The notes under the pieces were generated by a model that saw only the letters and a list, made by a program, of their open reading frames with translations, did not search any database and had not been told where the DNA came from. DNA of 64,000 nucleotides, taken from assembly GCF_040702505.1 (NCBI RefSeq), contig NZ_JBFBLC010000002.1, positions 310,001 to 374,000 on the forward strand, given 5' to 3'. The position numbers and the translations under genes are program-made. Shown here piece by piece: positions 41,401-52,271 of this stretch (the first letter of the stretch is position 1; every line of letters begins with the position of its first letter). Source of the DNA: Terrabacter sp040702505 (GTDB lineage: Bacteria > Actinomycetota > Actinomycetes > Actinomycetales > Dermatophilaceae).

Positions 41401-42582
41401 GTCGCCGGACAGCCCTACTCCAGCCTGTCCGACTTCTGGCAGCGGGCGCACGTGTCACGACCCGTCGCCGAGAAGCTGGTGCTCGCCGGGGCGTTCGACT
41501 CCCTGCACGGCATCGACCTCGGCGGTCCCATCCGGATCGCCGAGGGAGCCGCGGGCGTCGTGGCCCGCACCCGGGGTGGCCTCGGCCGTCGTGGGCAGGT
41601 CACCCGGCGCGACCTGCTGCTCCACGTCGCCGAGCTCGACCGGTGGTCGGCGTCGCAGCGCTCCTCCCGCCGGCGCGTCTCCGCCGCGAGCCGTGGCTCT
41701 GGGCCCGGCACGGCCCGGGGACGGGTCACGTCGGTCTCGGCCACCGGCGACATCCGGGCGCTCGCGGCGGCGCAGTCGCAGGCCTCCGCCGGCGCACCCG
41801 CCCACGTCGCCACCCAGCTGACGCTCGACCTCGGCGACACGCCCCGACTCTCGGCGACGAGCGGCCTGCCGGAGATGACCGGCCCCGAACGGGTCCGGGC
41901 CGAGCTCGAGGTGCTCGGCCTCGACGCGAGCGGTCACGTCGTCGACTTCTACCGCCCGATGCTCGACGCGCTGGGCGTGACCCGGGCGCGTGACCTGCTC
42001 TCCGGGCGCAGCGGCCGCGAGGTCCTCGTCGCCGGCGTCAAGGTCGCCACCCAGACCCCGCCGATCCGCACCGGGCGGCGCGTCGTCTTCCTCACGCTCG
42101 ACGACGCCACCGGGCCGGCCGACCTCACCTTCTTCGAGGACGTCCAGGGCCCGTACGCCGCGACCGTCTTCCACTCGTGGCTGCTGCTCTGCCGGGGGGT
42201 CGTGCGCCGCACCGGACCCCGCGGTGTCTCGGTCCGCGCCACCGGGGCGTGGGAGCTGTCCGCCCTGCAGGACGCGTGGACAGCCGGGGGCATCACCGCT
42301 GTCCGCGACACCCTCGACGCCGCCGACCGGGCAGCCTGGGAACGGGCCACTGCGCTCGCCGGAAGCGCCGGAGCGAAGGGGAGCGGCGTCGGCGAGGGGC
42401 CGGACGGGCGTCGGGTGCTCGTGCACGCCTCGGGGTTCAAGCAGTCGCCGTACGCCGACATCAAGCCTGCCGGTGACGACGTCAGGGGGCCGCGGGCCAC
42501 GAGCGGGCTGGTGCCCACCGACACGGTGGGTGGGCCGCCACGCAAGCTGTGGCACGCGAGTCCGGGAAGCTCAGGGCACTAG
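38419..42582 (+). CDS. dnaE2: DnaE2-type DNA polymerase III alpha subunit
   Basis: A 1387-residue C-family polymerase. Order: Thr/Asn-rich N-terminal tail (1-60), PHP domain from FVHLHVASGYSMRYG (near 68), palm with catalytic LPDIDIDVESARR (near 550), fingers, tandem HhH and OB fold, and a C-terminal PRKLWHASPGSSG signature. PHP metal ligands look lost: HLHVAS lacks the second His and TDRDG has Arg for His, so proofreading by PHP is unlikely. It is of the Streptomyces damage-inducible type. Translesion synthesis with DinB is inferred from the LexA-controlled operon. An Ala/Pro insertion at about 215-255 is a lineage feature. Confidence 0.9.
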   Translation: MPTTSPPVSTTPMNTTMNSTMNSTMNSTVDTTPNAAPTTVTNTVTNPAPTTGRSAAQGPGGAGGESFVHLHVASGYSMRYGTAKPRELVERAAAFGQPALALTDRDGLYGAVKFVRACMEHDVAPILGVDLALGPDRPERPRPVRTPVRGGALVDPRLPRITVLARGSGTGLAPGEGWGALCRLVTATHLRGERGNPVTTAGLVAEHARTRPEPTPGSAPPNPLSGPESVRAPQSALGSARRTAAGSPAGSAPSRLVVLLGPDSDVGRAVLAKRRDRARAALERWVALLPRGAVVVEVVCHGGPEHQPGSLGQAARMLALAREVGVPSVITAAVRHTDPQDAAIVDVLDAARRLVALDARHLDRVTTAGHLSPTPLMHALALDVVQVSGPGLVGGGSLAREQARELLARTTALAAECIQDPRADLGIGSVHLPEPGILGIRPGTNPHHVLARRCREAIPTRYPGRSETELRAVSDRLEDELGVIETLGYATYFLTVAQVCDLIREMGVRVAARGSGAGSLVNYLLGISGVDPMRHGLLMERFCSPLRAELPDIDIDVESARRTEIYERILDHFGGERVTCVSMMDTYRVRHAIRDAGAALGLPPPEVDAMAKAFPHIAARNVRAALAELPELRASGLDVPRLQLMFDIVERLDGLPRHIALHPCGVVLSDSVLLDRTPVEASWLGFPMSQFDKDDVEEMGLLKLDVLGIRMQSAMAHAVAEVERVDGDHVDLDDESQVPFDDEPTFELVRSTKTLGCFQIESPGQRELIGKFGPRSFEDLIIDISLFRPGPVKSDMIIPFLNARQGWDDPSYLHPSLVPALEETEGVVVFHEQVLMIVAETTGVTLAQADEVRRALGTPEGQQRIEGWWRPAAKARGYAPEVVDKIWEVLKAFASFGFCKAHAAAFALPTYQSAWLKTHHPAAFLAGVLTHDPGMYPKRLILDDARTFGIAILGLDVNVSTGAYRFERTDDGGEAIRLSLADVHGISEAEVAQIVAGQPYSSLSDFWQRAHVSRPVAEKLVLAGAFDSLHGIDLGGPIRIAEGAAGVVARTRGGLGRRGQVTRRDLLLHVAELDRWSASQRSSRRRVSAASRGSGPGTARGRVTSVSATGDIRALAAAQSQASAGAPAHVATQLTLDLGDTPRLSATSGLPEMTGPERVRAELEVLGLDASGHVVDFYRPMLDALGVTRARDLLSGRSGREVLVAGVKVATQTPPIRTGRRVVFLTLDDATGPADLTFFEDVQGPYAATVFHSWLLLCRGVVRRTGPRGVSVRATGAWELSALQDAWTAGGITAVRDTLDAADRAAWERATALAGSAGAKGSGVGEGPDGRRVLVHASGFKQSPYADIKPAGDDVRGPRATSGLVPTDTVGGPPRKLWHASPGSSGH
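38455..38514 (+). repeat. 12-bp tandem repeat in the dnaE2 N-terminus
   Basis: Five adjacent 12-bp units: ATGAACACGACC, then three identical ATGAACTCGACC, then GTGGACACGACC. They encode MNTT, MNST (three times) and VDTT. Unit number changes would stay in frame. Four units begin with ATG, giving several possible internal starts. Confidence 0.9.
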
Positions 42583-42585
42583 GGT
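42580..42585 (+). promoter_or_regulatory. -10 hexamer TAGGGT before the methyltransferase gene
   Basis: The hexamer begins with the TAG stop codon of dnaE2 (42580-42582). Transcription from about 42592 would give a leader of roughly 54 nt to the GTG at 42646. This would let the methyltransferase and dinB be expressed without SOS induction. Confidence 0.4.
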
Positions 42586-42645
42586 GAGGGGCCAGATGAC
42601 ACACGCGCAGCACCACGCGTACCACGTTCCCCGACGGAGGATCCC

Positions 42646-43410
42646 GTGCCCGACGAGCAGCGCCCCCAGCGACGTGGCGGGCCCCGTCCGTCGGCCGTCG
42701 TCGCCGCCGTCGCCCGCATCGCCGACGACGACGGGACGCGGCTCGGCCGACCCCTCGAGGTCCTCGACCTCGGCGGCGGCACCGGAGGTGTCGCCGTCCC
42801 GCTCGCCGAGGCCGGCCACCGCGTCACCGTCGTCGATCCGAGTCCCGACGCCCTCGCCTCGCTCGCTCGCCGGGCCCGCGAGGCCGGCATCGTCGATCGG
42901 GTCACCGGCGTGCAGGGCGACGGTGACTCGCTCGAGGCCATCCTCGCCGGTCGCCACGTCGACCTCGCCTGCTGCCACGGCACCCTCGAGTTCGTCGACG
43001 ACCCCGCCGCGACGCTCCACGCGATCGCCCGGGCCCTCGGTGAGGGCGGCGTGCTCTCGCTGCTCGTCTCGGGTCGGCTGTCCGTCGTCTTCGCCAAGGC
43101 CATCGCGGGAGAGTTCGGCCAGGCCCGGGCCGCCCTCGTCGACCCGTCCGGTCGGTGGGGGAGCACCGACCCCCTGCCGCGCCGCTTCGATGTCGAGCAG
43201 CTCGAGGCCCTCCTCACCGAGGCCGGCTTCACCGACGTGCACGTACGCGGCACCAACATCCTCGGCCACCTCGTGCCGGCCTCGCTCGTCGACTCCGACG
43301 CGGACCGGGCCGCCCTGGCCGAGCTCGACGAGCTGCTCGTCACCGGTCCGGGACGCGAGTTCCTCCGGAGCCTCGGCAGTGCCCTGCACGTCGTCGCCCG
43401 GCGCGGCTGA
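42646..43410 (+). CDS. class I SAM-dependent methyltransferase
   Basis: A 254-residue Rossmann methyltransferase. LEVLDLGGGTGGVAVPLAE (motif I, near residue 37), VTVVDPSPDALASL (motif II acidic residue), GDGDSLEAI, CHGTLEFVDDP (motif IV) and ALGEGGVLSLLVSG (post-IV strand) are in the right order. The C-terminal part resembles the tRNA cmo5U methyltransferase CmoM/SmtA family. Substrate unknown. It sits between dnaE2 and dinB; GGAGG is 5-9 nt before the GTG start. Confidence 0.85.
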   Translation: MPDEQRPQRRGGPRPSAVVAAVARIADDDGTRLGRPLEVLDLGGGTGGVAVPLAEAGHRVTVVDPSPDALASLARRAREAGIVDRVTGVQGDGDSLEAILAGRHVDLACCHGTLEFVDDPAATLHAIARALGEGGVLSLLVSGRLSVVFAKAIAGEFGQARAALVDPSGRWGSTDPLPRRFDVEQLEALLTEAGFTDVHVRGTNILGHLVPASLVDSDADRAALAELDELLVTGPGREFLRSLGSALHVVARRG

Positions 43411-43455
43411 GGCAGCCACGCCGCGGGCCTCGACCCGACGACAGGCAGCCCTGCG

Positions 43456-44715
43456 ATGAGCCGCCGGCAGTTCACCGCACCGACCCGCACGAGCGCGGAG
43501 CCCCCCGACGACACCGGCTGCACCGTCCTGCACGTCGACATGGACGCCTTCTACGCGTCCGCCTCCCTCATCTCGAGGCCCGAGCTGCGCGGGCGGCCCG
43601 TCATCATCGGCGGGGCCAGCGGCCGGTCGGTCGTGCTGTCCGCCACCTACGAGGCGCGTGCCTTCGGCGTCACCTCCGCGATGCCGATGGCGCGGGCCCA
43701 GCGGCTCTGCCCCCAGGCGGTCATCATCGAGCCGGACCACCGCCGATACGCCGCCATCTCCGAGGCCGTCATGGCGACCTTCGCGACGATCACTGACAGC
43801 GTCGAGCCGCTCTCCCTCGACGAGGCCTTCCTCGACGTCTCCGGGGCCGTACGCCGTCTCGGTCGTCCCACCCGGATCGCCGAGCAGCTGCGCGACACCA
43901 TCGCCGACGAGCAGGGCATCACCTGCTCGGTGGGGGTGGCCTCGACGAAGTTCGTCGCCAAGCTCGCCTCAAACCTCGCCAAGCCCGACGGCCTGCTCGT
44001 CGTGCCGCGGGAGGAGGTCGTCTCGTTCCTGCACCAACTGCCCGTCGGCGCGATCTGGGGTGTGGGCGACCGCACCGAGGAGCACCTGCACCGGCTCGGC
44101 CTGCGCACCGTCGCCGACCTCGCCCACACCCCGGTCGAGACGCTCCAGCGGGCTCTCGGTGACGTGTCCGGGCGCAGCCTGCACGACCTCGCCTGGGGCC
44201 GGGACCCGCGGCCGGTCAAGCCCGAGCGCCGCGAGAAGTCGATCGGCGCCGACGAGACCTTCGCCCACGACATCGACGACCCGGAGCGCATCCACCGCGA
44301 GCTGCTGCGGCTCTCCGACCGCACCGCCGCCCGCGCGAGGTCGGCCGGGATGACGGGACGCACGGTCTCCATCAAGGTCCGCTTCGCCGACTTCACGACG
44401 ATCACCCGGGCCAAGACCCTGCGCCACCACACCGACGTCTCCCGTGACATCTTCGCCACCGCCCGCGAGCTCTACGACCGCCTCGGGCTCCAGCGTGCCC
44501 GGATCCGGCTCGTCGGCGTCCGGCTCGAAGGGCTCGTCCCGTCGGCGGTCGCACCCATCCAGGCGACCCTCGACGAGCCCGAGCACGGGTGGCGCGAGGC
44601 CGACCGGGCCGTCGACCGCGCCAGCGCCCGATTCGGTGCCGGGTCGGTGCGTCCAGCGTCACTGATGGCTGATCCACCCTCGGGTTCCCAACGTGCTCGG
44701 GGGGACTTATCCTGA
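43456..44715 (+). CDS. dinB: DNA polymerase IV
   Basis: A 419-residue Y-family translesion polymerase. The catalytic residues are in VLHVDMDAFYASASL (near residue 26) and SLDEAFLDVSGAV (near 120). PVIIGG, SYEARAFGV-like ATYEARAFGVTSAMP, two HhH motifs (GVGDRTEEHLHRLGL) and a little-finger domain from about 245 are present. The C-terminal 30 residues are polar with no clear beta-clamp peptide. It follows the methyltransferase by 45 bp and would cooperate with the DnaE2-type enzyme after DNA damage. Confidence 0.95.
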   Translation: MSRRQFTAPTRTSAEPPDDTGCTVLHVDMDAFYASASLISRPELRGRPVIIGGASGRSVVLSATYEARAFGVTSAMPMARAQRLCPQAVIIEPDHRRYAAISEAVMATFATITDSVEPLSLDEAFLDVSGAVRRLGRPTRIAEQLRDTIADEQGITCSVGVASTKFVAKLASNLAKPDGLLVVPREEVVSFLHQLPVGAIWGVGDRTEEHLHRLGLRTVADLAHTPVETLQRALGDVSGRSLHDLAWGRDPRPVKPERREKSIGADETFAHDIDDPERIHRELLRLSDRTAARARSAGMTGRTVSIKVRFADFTTITRAKTLRHHTDVSRDIFATARELYDRLGLQRARIRLVGVRLEGLVPSAVAPIQATLDEPEHGWREADRAVDRASARFGAGSVRPASLMADPPSGSQRARGDLS

Positions 44716-44788
44716 GGTAAACAAGTCCGCGTCGACGGTTCCGGCCTACGATTCGGGCACAGTCGATTTCGCACCAGGGAGGTGCCGG

Positions 44789-45187
44789 GTGGCACTCTCG
44801 GAACACGAGGAAGCACTCCTCCAGCAGATGGAGGAAGCCCTCTACGCCGAAGACCCTCGATTCGCATCGCGCATCGAGAAGACGAAGTCACGCGGCCTCG
44901 GCGGCGGCCGCGTCCTGGTCGGTGTCGTCGCGGGCGTTGCGGGTCTCGCCCTCGTCGTGTTCTCCGCGATGAGCAGCAACATCTGGCTCGGAGCCGTCGG
45001 CTTCGCAGTCATGGTCGCCGGCATCGTCTACGCCATCACGCCCTCGAAGACCAAGCTGGCCGCGGTGGGCTCCGACGGCACTCCCAAGCCGCGAACGGGC
45101 AAGACCAAGACGCCCAGCCGCCGCTCGGCCTCCTTCATGGAGCGCCTCGAGGAGCGCTGGGACAAGCGACGCCGCGACCAGTGGTGA
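44789..45187 (+). CDS. DUF3040 membrane protein
   Basis: A 132-residue protein with the DUF3040 start LSEHEEALLQQMEEALYAEDPRFA, then two adjacent helices (VLVGVVAGVAGLALVVFSAM and IWLGAVGFAVMVAGIVYAI) and a basic tail. No function is known; the family commonly follows dinB in actinobacteria. GTG 44789 has GGGAGG about 6 nt upstream. A TATCCT -10 candidate at 44708-44713 lies in the dinB 3' end. Confidence 0.88.
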   Translation: MALSEHEEALLQQMEEALYAEDPRFASRIEKTKSRGLGGGRVLVGVVAGVAGLALVVFSAMSSNIWLGAVGFAVMVAGIVYAITPSKTKLAAVGSDGTPKPRTGKTKTPSRRSASFMERLEERWDKRRRDQW

Positions 45188-45204
45188 CAGCCCGCTAGGA
45201 CGAC

Positions 45205-45244
45205 GACGAAGGACCCCGGACGGATGCCGTCGGGGTCCTTCGTC
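45205..45244. terminator. bidirectional hairpin terminator
   Basis: A 14-bp outer stem (45205-45218 with 45231-45244, GACGAAGGACCCCG arm) encloses a short inner ACGG/CCGT stem. It lies between the DUF3040 gene and the leftward DUF456 gene. Confidence 0.8.
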
Positions 45245-45277
45245 ATGCGGGCGCCGGTCGCTTCGGTCGACCGAGCC

Positions 45278-45766
45278 TCAGCCCAGGGTCACCAGGACCC
45301 CCACGCCCCACGCCGCGATGATCGCGAAGGCCGTGCCCAGCTCGATCCCCATGCTGAGGGCCACGGCACGGATGGACTGGCTCGTGGCGCGCCACGCCGC
45401 CGCGTGCTCGCGGTGCTTGACCCGTTCGAGCACGTAGACGGTCAGGACGAAACCCAGGGGAGCGCCGACGACGGGCACGAGGAAGAAGCCGACCACCGCC
45501 ACCGCGAGGGCCACCGCCACGACCGGCCCGTCGACGCCGGCCTGCTTCATCCGGCGCCCGGGCAGCAGGTACTTCGCGACGAGGCCCACCGCATACAGCA
45601 CGGTGGCCACGCCGAAGACGAGCCAACCCGGCCCGTCCTGACGCGCGATCGCCCACACGAGCGTCGCGCCCCACACCACGACCAGTCCCGGCAGAACCGG
45701 GACGACGACACCGACGGTCCCCACGAGCATCGCGGCGAAGACGACAACGTCCGTCGCGATGGTCAC
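45278..45766 (-). CDS. DUF456 integral membrane protein
   Basis: A 162-residue protein with four or five helices rich in Val and Gly (VVVFAAMLVGTVGVVVPVLPG; VVVWGATLVWAIA; VFGVATVLYAVGLVA; a Gly-rich helix near 85). The C-terminal glycine-zipper-like helix (VALSMGIELGTAFAIIAAWGVGVLV) is typical of DUF456. Function unknown. It is convergent with DUF3040 and stands alone. Confidence 0.85.
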   Translation of the reverse strand: MTIATDVVVFAAMLVGTVGVVVPVLPGLVVVWGATLVWAIARQDGPGWLVFGVATVLYAVGLVAKYLLPGRRMKQAGVDGPVVAVALAVAVVGFFLVPVVGAPLGFVLTVYVLERVKHREHAAAWRATSQSIRAVALSMGIELGTAFAIIAAWGVGVLVTLG

Positions 45767-45837
45767 GGGAGAGCCGTCGGTGGTCTCAGGGTCGGGGTGA
45801 GGTCAGGAAAGGGCCGGGTCGGAGTCGTCTGCTGGTC

Positions 45838-46062
45838 TCAGCGTTCGTCGACGGGAGCGGATCCCGGTACGTCGTTGAGTCGGTCCGTCTCGTCGCGGAT
45901 GTCGAGAGCCTTGTCCTTCAGCGCCGGGAGGTGCTCCCGACCGTGGTGTGCGCAGAAGAGCAGCTCTCCGCCGGAAACGAGGCGGGCGCGGATGTAGGCC
46001 TGGGCCCCACATCGGTCGCAGCGGTCAGCAACAGTCAGCTCGGGTGCCAGTGCTGTCGTCAT
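45838..46062 (-). CDS. DUF7455-type small zinc-ribbon protein
   Basis: A 74-residue protein: ADRCDRCGAQAYIRARL gives one CxxC pair (Cys15, Cys18) and LLFCAHHGREH gives Cys-x2-His, together a likely zinc site. A charged C-terminal tail follows. The family is found next to the gyrase-like parE gene in actinobacteria, as here (divergent, 376 bp apart). I start at ATG 46062 (GAGG 9 nt upstream); the frame upstream is not coding-like. Function unknown. Confidence 0.78.
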   Translation of the reverse strand: MTTALAPELTVADRCDRCGAQAYIRARLVSGGELLFCAHHGREHLPALKDKALDIRDETDRLNDVPGSAPVDER

Positions 46063-46438
46063 CGTGTTTCGCCTCTTTCCTCCCTCAGGGGCCTCCTCAA
46101 CGGGAGACCCTGTCATGTGCCTGCGACGCTCGAGCGGTCCAGCGGGTGGACCCTTCGTGCTTCGCGGACGTTCCAACAGTGAACCATGTGCAAACCTTCC
46201 CGCAGAGAAGGCTCGGTCGCTGAGACGCCGGTCATACCAACATCGTTACGTGTCGGTGATTCGCGACGGTGGCCCGTCCGGATGGTTCGTACCCGCTCCG
46301 GGCCCGGCGCAGCACCCGTGACGTCGGTGCGGCAGCGAGCCTGCGGGGGCCCGTCGGTGCTCATGGCTAGGCTGCCCCTGCCAGCTCCTCCACAGCCCGA
46401 CCGCTGGCCGCTTCCCGACCGAAAGAGATCGACACACC
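46063..46438. other. 376-bp divergent intergenic region
   Basis: This region contains an extended -10 candidate for the leftward DUF7455 gene (TTGGTATGAC, read on the minus strand, 46231-46240) and a TAGGCT -10 candidate for the rightward topoisomerase gene (46368-46373). Base composition is more mixed than in genes. No convincing ORF or strong hairpin was seen. Confidence 0.5.
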
Positions 46439-48574
<2,136 letters not shown>

Positions 48575-48595
48575 CGCGCGAGTCGCCGGGCAGTA

Positions 48596-48615
48596 CCGGC
48601 CGGCCCGCCGGCCGG
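48596..48615. terminator. hairpin after the topoisomerase gene
   Basis: CCGGCCGG at 48596-48603 pairs with the same palindromic sequence at 48608-48615 around a 4-nt CCCG loop, 21 nt after the stop codon. Confidence 0.5.
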
Positions 48616-48713
48616 CGACTGTCCACACCTGCCGCCCGGCGGGCCGTGTCGTGCTTACGATGAGGGCCTGCCGGGCGCGACTCACCTCGCCGGCGCGTCG
48701 AGAAGGGGAGTCG

Positions 48714-49910
<1,197 letters not shown>

Positions 49911-49934
49911 CGGGCGGCCGGACGAGGACCCGGG

Positions 49935-50822
49935 ATGACGACGACGCTGCTGACGAGGGTGAAGAGCACGCTCTTCGTGCATGCCCACCGCCGGTCGCGC
50001 AGCCTGCTCGAGGGGGAGTACGCGTCCGTCTTCCACGGCCGCAGCCTCGACTACGACGACCTGCGCGACTACGTGCCGGGTGACGAGGTGCGCGACATCG
50101 ACTGGCGCGCCACCGCGCGACACCAGGCCCCGCTCGTCAAGCGCTACGTCGCCACCCGCAAGCAGAACGTCATGCTCGTCATCGACACCGGGCGCGGCAT
50201 GGCGGCCGCGACCCGCAGCGGGGAGCCGAAGAAGGCCGTCGCCATCGCCGCCGCCGGGCTGGTCGGCTACCTGGCCCAGCGCCACGGCGACCTCGTCGGC
50301 CTGGTGCGCGGCACGGCCGGCTCCACGGTCGCGCACGAGATGCGGGGGAGCGAGGCCCACCTCGAGCTGCTGTTGCGGGCGATCGACACCGCCACGACCC
50401 TTCGCGCCGACCAGAGCAACCTGGCCACGCAGCTTCGCTGGGTCGTGCGACACGTCCGGCGCCGGCTGGTGCTGCTCGTCGTAGCCGACGACCGGGAGCT
50501 GGACCCGGCGCTCGACGACCTGCTGCGCCGGCTGCACGTGCAGCACGAGATCCTCTGGATCACGGTCGAGGACGCCGACCCCACGGCCATCGGCGGGGAC
50601 CGGACGGCATACGACGTGGCCGACACCTACACGCTGCCGACCCTCGTGCGGCTCGACCCGCGCGTGCGCGGCGCGTATGCCGCCTCGGTCGCCGAGCGCG
50701 TGCAGCGCACGAGCGAGCTGCTCGACCGGCGCGGCGTCAACCACGCCCGGATCGGGTCGTCCGACGAGGTGGTCTCGACCGTCTTCGCCCTGCTCGAACG
50801 GCAGCGCCGTGCCCGTCGCTGA
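49935..50822 (+). CDS. DUF58 / VWA-like protein of the MoxR operon
   Basis: A 295-residue soluble protein with the DUF58 signature RSLDYDDLRDYVPGDEVRDIDWRATARH near residue 36 and LVIDTGRGM (VWA-like strand with partial MIDAS) near 78. It is the usual partner of MoxR ATPases. Two CGGCATAC/GTATGCCG motifs lie in its 3' half. It starts 25 bp after moxR, and its stop lies within the next gene (14-bp overlap). Confidence 0.9.
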   Translation: MTTTLLTRVKSTLFVHAHRRSRSLLEGEYASVFHGRSLDYDDLRDYVPGDEVRDIDWRATARHQAPLVKRYVATRKQNVMLVIDTGRGMAAATRSGEPKKAVAIAAAGLVGYLAQRHGDLVGLVRGTAGSTVAHEMRGSEAHLELLLRAIDTATTLRADQSNLATQLRWVVRHVRRRLVLLVVADDRELDPALDDLLRRLHVQHEILWITVEDADPTAIGGDRTAYDVADTYTLPTLVRLDPRVRGAYAASVAERVQRTSELLDRRGVNHARIGSSDEVVSTVFALLERQRRARR

Positions 50823-51362
50823 CGCCCCGCCGCCGGGCTTCTACGCCCCCGACCCGTATGCCGCCCGCTGGCTGTGGGTGGGCGTCGGCATCCTCGCGCT
50901 CATCGCCCTCTGGTACGCCTTCGTCTGGTGGTCGACGCGCGAGCGCACCGTCCCGGCGCCCCGCCCGGTCGCGACCGACCGCGTGGCCGCCCTGCGCGCC
51001 GAGTACACCCGCCGCATCGACGCCGTGCTGGCCCGTGCCGCGGCGGGGGAGATCAGCCAGCGGCGCGCGCACCAGCAGCTGAGCGTGCTCGTGCGCCACT
51101 TCGTGCAGGAGGTGTCGGGCATCGAGGCGCCGATGATGACGCTGACCGAGCTGACCGAGAGGGGGTCGCGCCTGACCCCCGTCTCCGAGGTCGTGGGCGC
51201 GCTCTACCCGGGCGAGTTCGGTCCCCGCGAGACGGCCACGCTCGCGGGCGCGGGCACCGTCGCGAAGCAGGTGGTGGCGCGTTGGAGCTGAACGGTCCCG
51301 ACCTCAAGTGGCCCGCGGTCCTCGCCGTCGGCGCCGTCCTCGCGCTGCTGATCGCGTATGCC
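50605..51362. repeat. cluster of four CGGCATAC/GTATGCCG motifs
   Basis: Copies at 50605-50612, 50675-50682, 50856-50863 and 51356-51363, inside three consecutive genes of the MoxR operon. They belong to the dispersed motif family described in the findings. Confidence 0.7.
50809..51291 (+). CDS. membrane protein of the MoxR/Bat-like operon
   Basis: A 160-residue protein with one N-terminal helix (WLWVGVGILALIALWYAFVWW, residues 22-42) and a soluble helical part (RVAALRAEYTRRIDAVLARAAAGEISQRRAHQQLSVLVRHFVQE). This is the layout of the DUF4381-like subunit that sits between DUF58 and VWA genes in such operons. GTG 50809 overlaps the DUF58 stop by 14 bp, and its end overlaps the VWA gene by 10 bp. 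Confidence 0.82.
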   Translation: MPVADAPPPGFYAPDPYAARWLWVGVGILALIALWYAFVWWSTRERTVPAPRPVATDRVAALRAEYTRRIDAVLARAAAGEISQRRAHQQLSVLVRHFVQEVSGIEAPMMTLTELTERGSRLTPVSEVVGALYPGEFGPRETATLAGAGTVAKQVVARWS

Positions 51363-52271
51363 GTCCACCTGCGCCTCGCGCGCCGCTCGACGCGTGCGTC
51401 GGCGGCCGTCGCGAACTCCGAGGCGCTGACCCGGCTCCCGGAGTACCAACGGGCGCTGCGGTTGCACCGCATCCGCATGGCGGTGCTGGCGCTGAGCGCC
51501 GTGCTGCTCGCAGGGGCAGCCCTGGTGGGGGCGGCACGTCCCCTCGACACGGTCGTCGACAAGCCCCAGGCGCGCAACCGCGACATCCTGCTGTGCCTCG
51601 ACATCTCCGGGTCCATGGCGGCCTACGACGCCACCCTGGTCTCCACCTTCAAGACCCTCGTCAAGAGCTTCGAGGGCGAGCGGATCGGGCTGGTCATCTT
51701 CAACAGCTCGGCTGCCACCGTCTTCCCGCTCACCGACGACTACGACTTCATCAACGACGAGCTCGACACGGCCGGCCGGGCCCTGGCCGGTGGCTCGGAG
51801 TCCGACTCGTTCTTCGCCGGCACCTTCAACGGTCGCGGCACCTCCCTGATCGGCGACGGGCTGGCCACCTGCGTCTCGAGCTTCGACAAGGTCGACACCC
51901 AGCGCGCCCGGTCGGTCGTCTTCGCCACCGACAACCACCTCGCGGGCCGGCCGATCATCGACGTCGAGCAGGCAATTGAGCTGGCCAAGGCCAAGGGGGT
52001 GCGGGTCTACGGCCTCAACCCCGAGGAGGACGGGCCCGACGAGGAGGCCGTGCAGATGCGCGAGCTGGTCACCGGCACCGGCGGCCACTACTACGCCATG
52101 AGTGACCAGTCCGCCATCAAGGGCATCGTCGACGCCGTCGAGGCGCAGGAGGCGACCCTCGTCGACGCGGCGTCGCGCTCCCTCCACTCCGACAACCCGG
52201 CACTGGCCATCGCGCTCGCAGGCGTCGGGCTGCTCGTCCTGGTCGGTGCGAGCCGGAGGTGGGCGTCGTGA
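51282..52271 (+). CDS. VWA-domain membrane protein (BatA-like)
   Basis: A 329-residue protein: helix at residues 10-30, a second helix near 65-85 (MAVLALSAVLLAGAALVGAA), a VWA domain and a terminal helix (LAIALAGVGLLVLVGA). The MIDAS motif DISGS is canonical (near residue 105), with Thr and Asp ligands further on (GRGTSLIGDGL; FATDNH). It resembles BatA, which may bind envelope ligands through a metal ion. The start is TTG 51282, overlapping the upstream gene by 10 bp; no ATG or GTG fits better. Confidence 0.88.
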   Translation: MELNGPDLKWPAVLAVGAVLALLIAYAVHLRLARRSTRASAAVANSEALTRLPEYQRALRLHRIRMAVLALSAVLLAGAALVGAARPLDTVVDKPQARNRDILLCLDISGSMAAYDATLVSTFKTLVKSFEGERIGLVIFNSSAATVFPLTDDYDFINDELDTAGRALAGGSESDSFFAGTFNGRGTSLIGDGLATCVSSFDKVDTQRARSVVFATDNHLAGRPIIDVEQAIELAKAKGVRVYGLNPEEDGPDEEAVQMRELVTGTGGHYYAMSDQSAIKGIVDAVEAQEATLVDAASRSLHSDNPALAIALAGVGLLVLVGASRRWAS

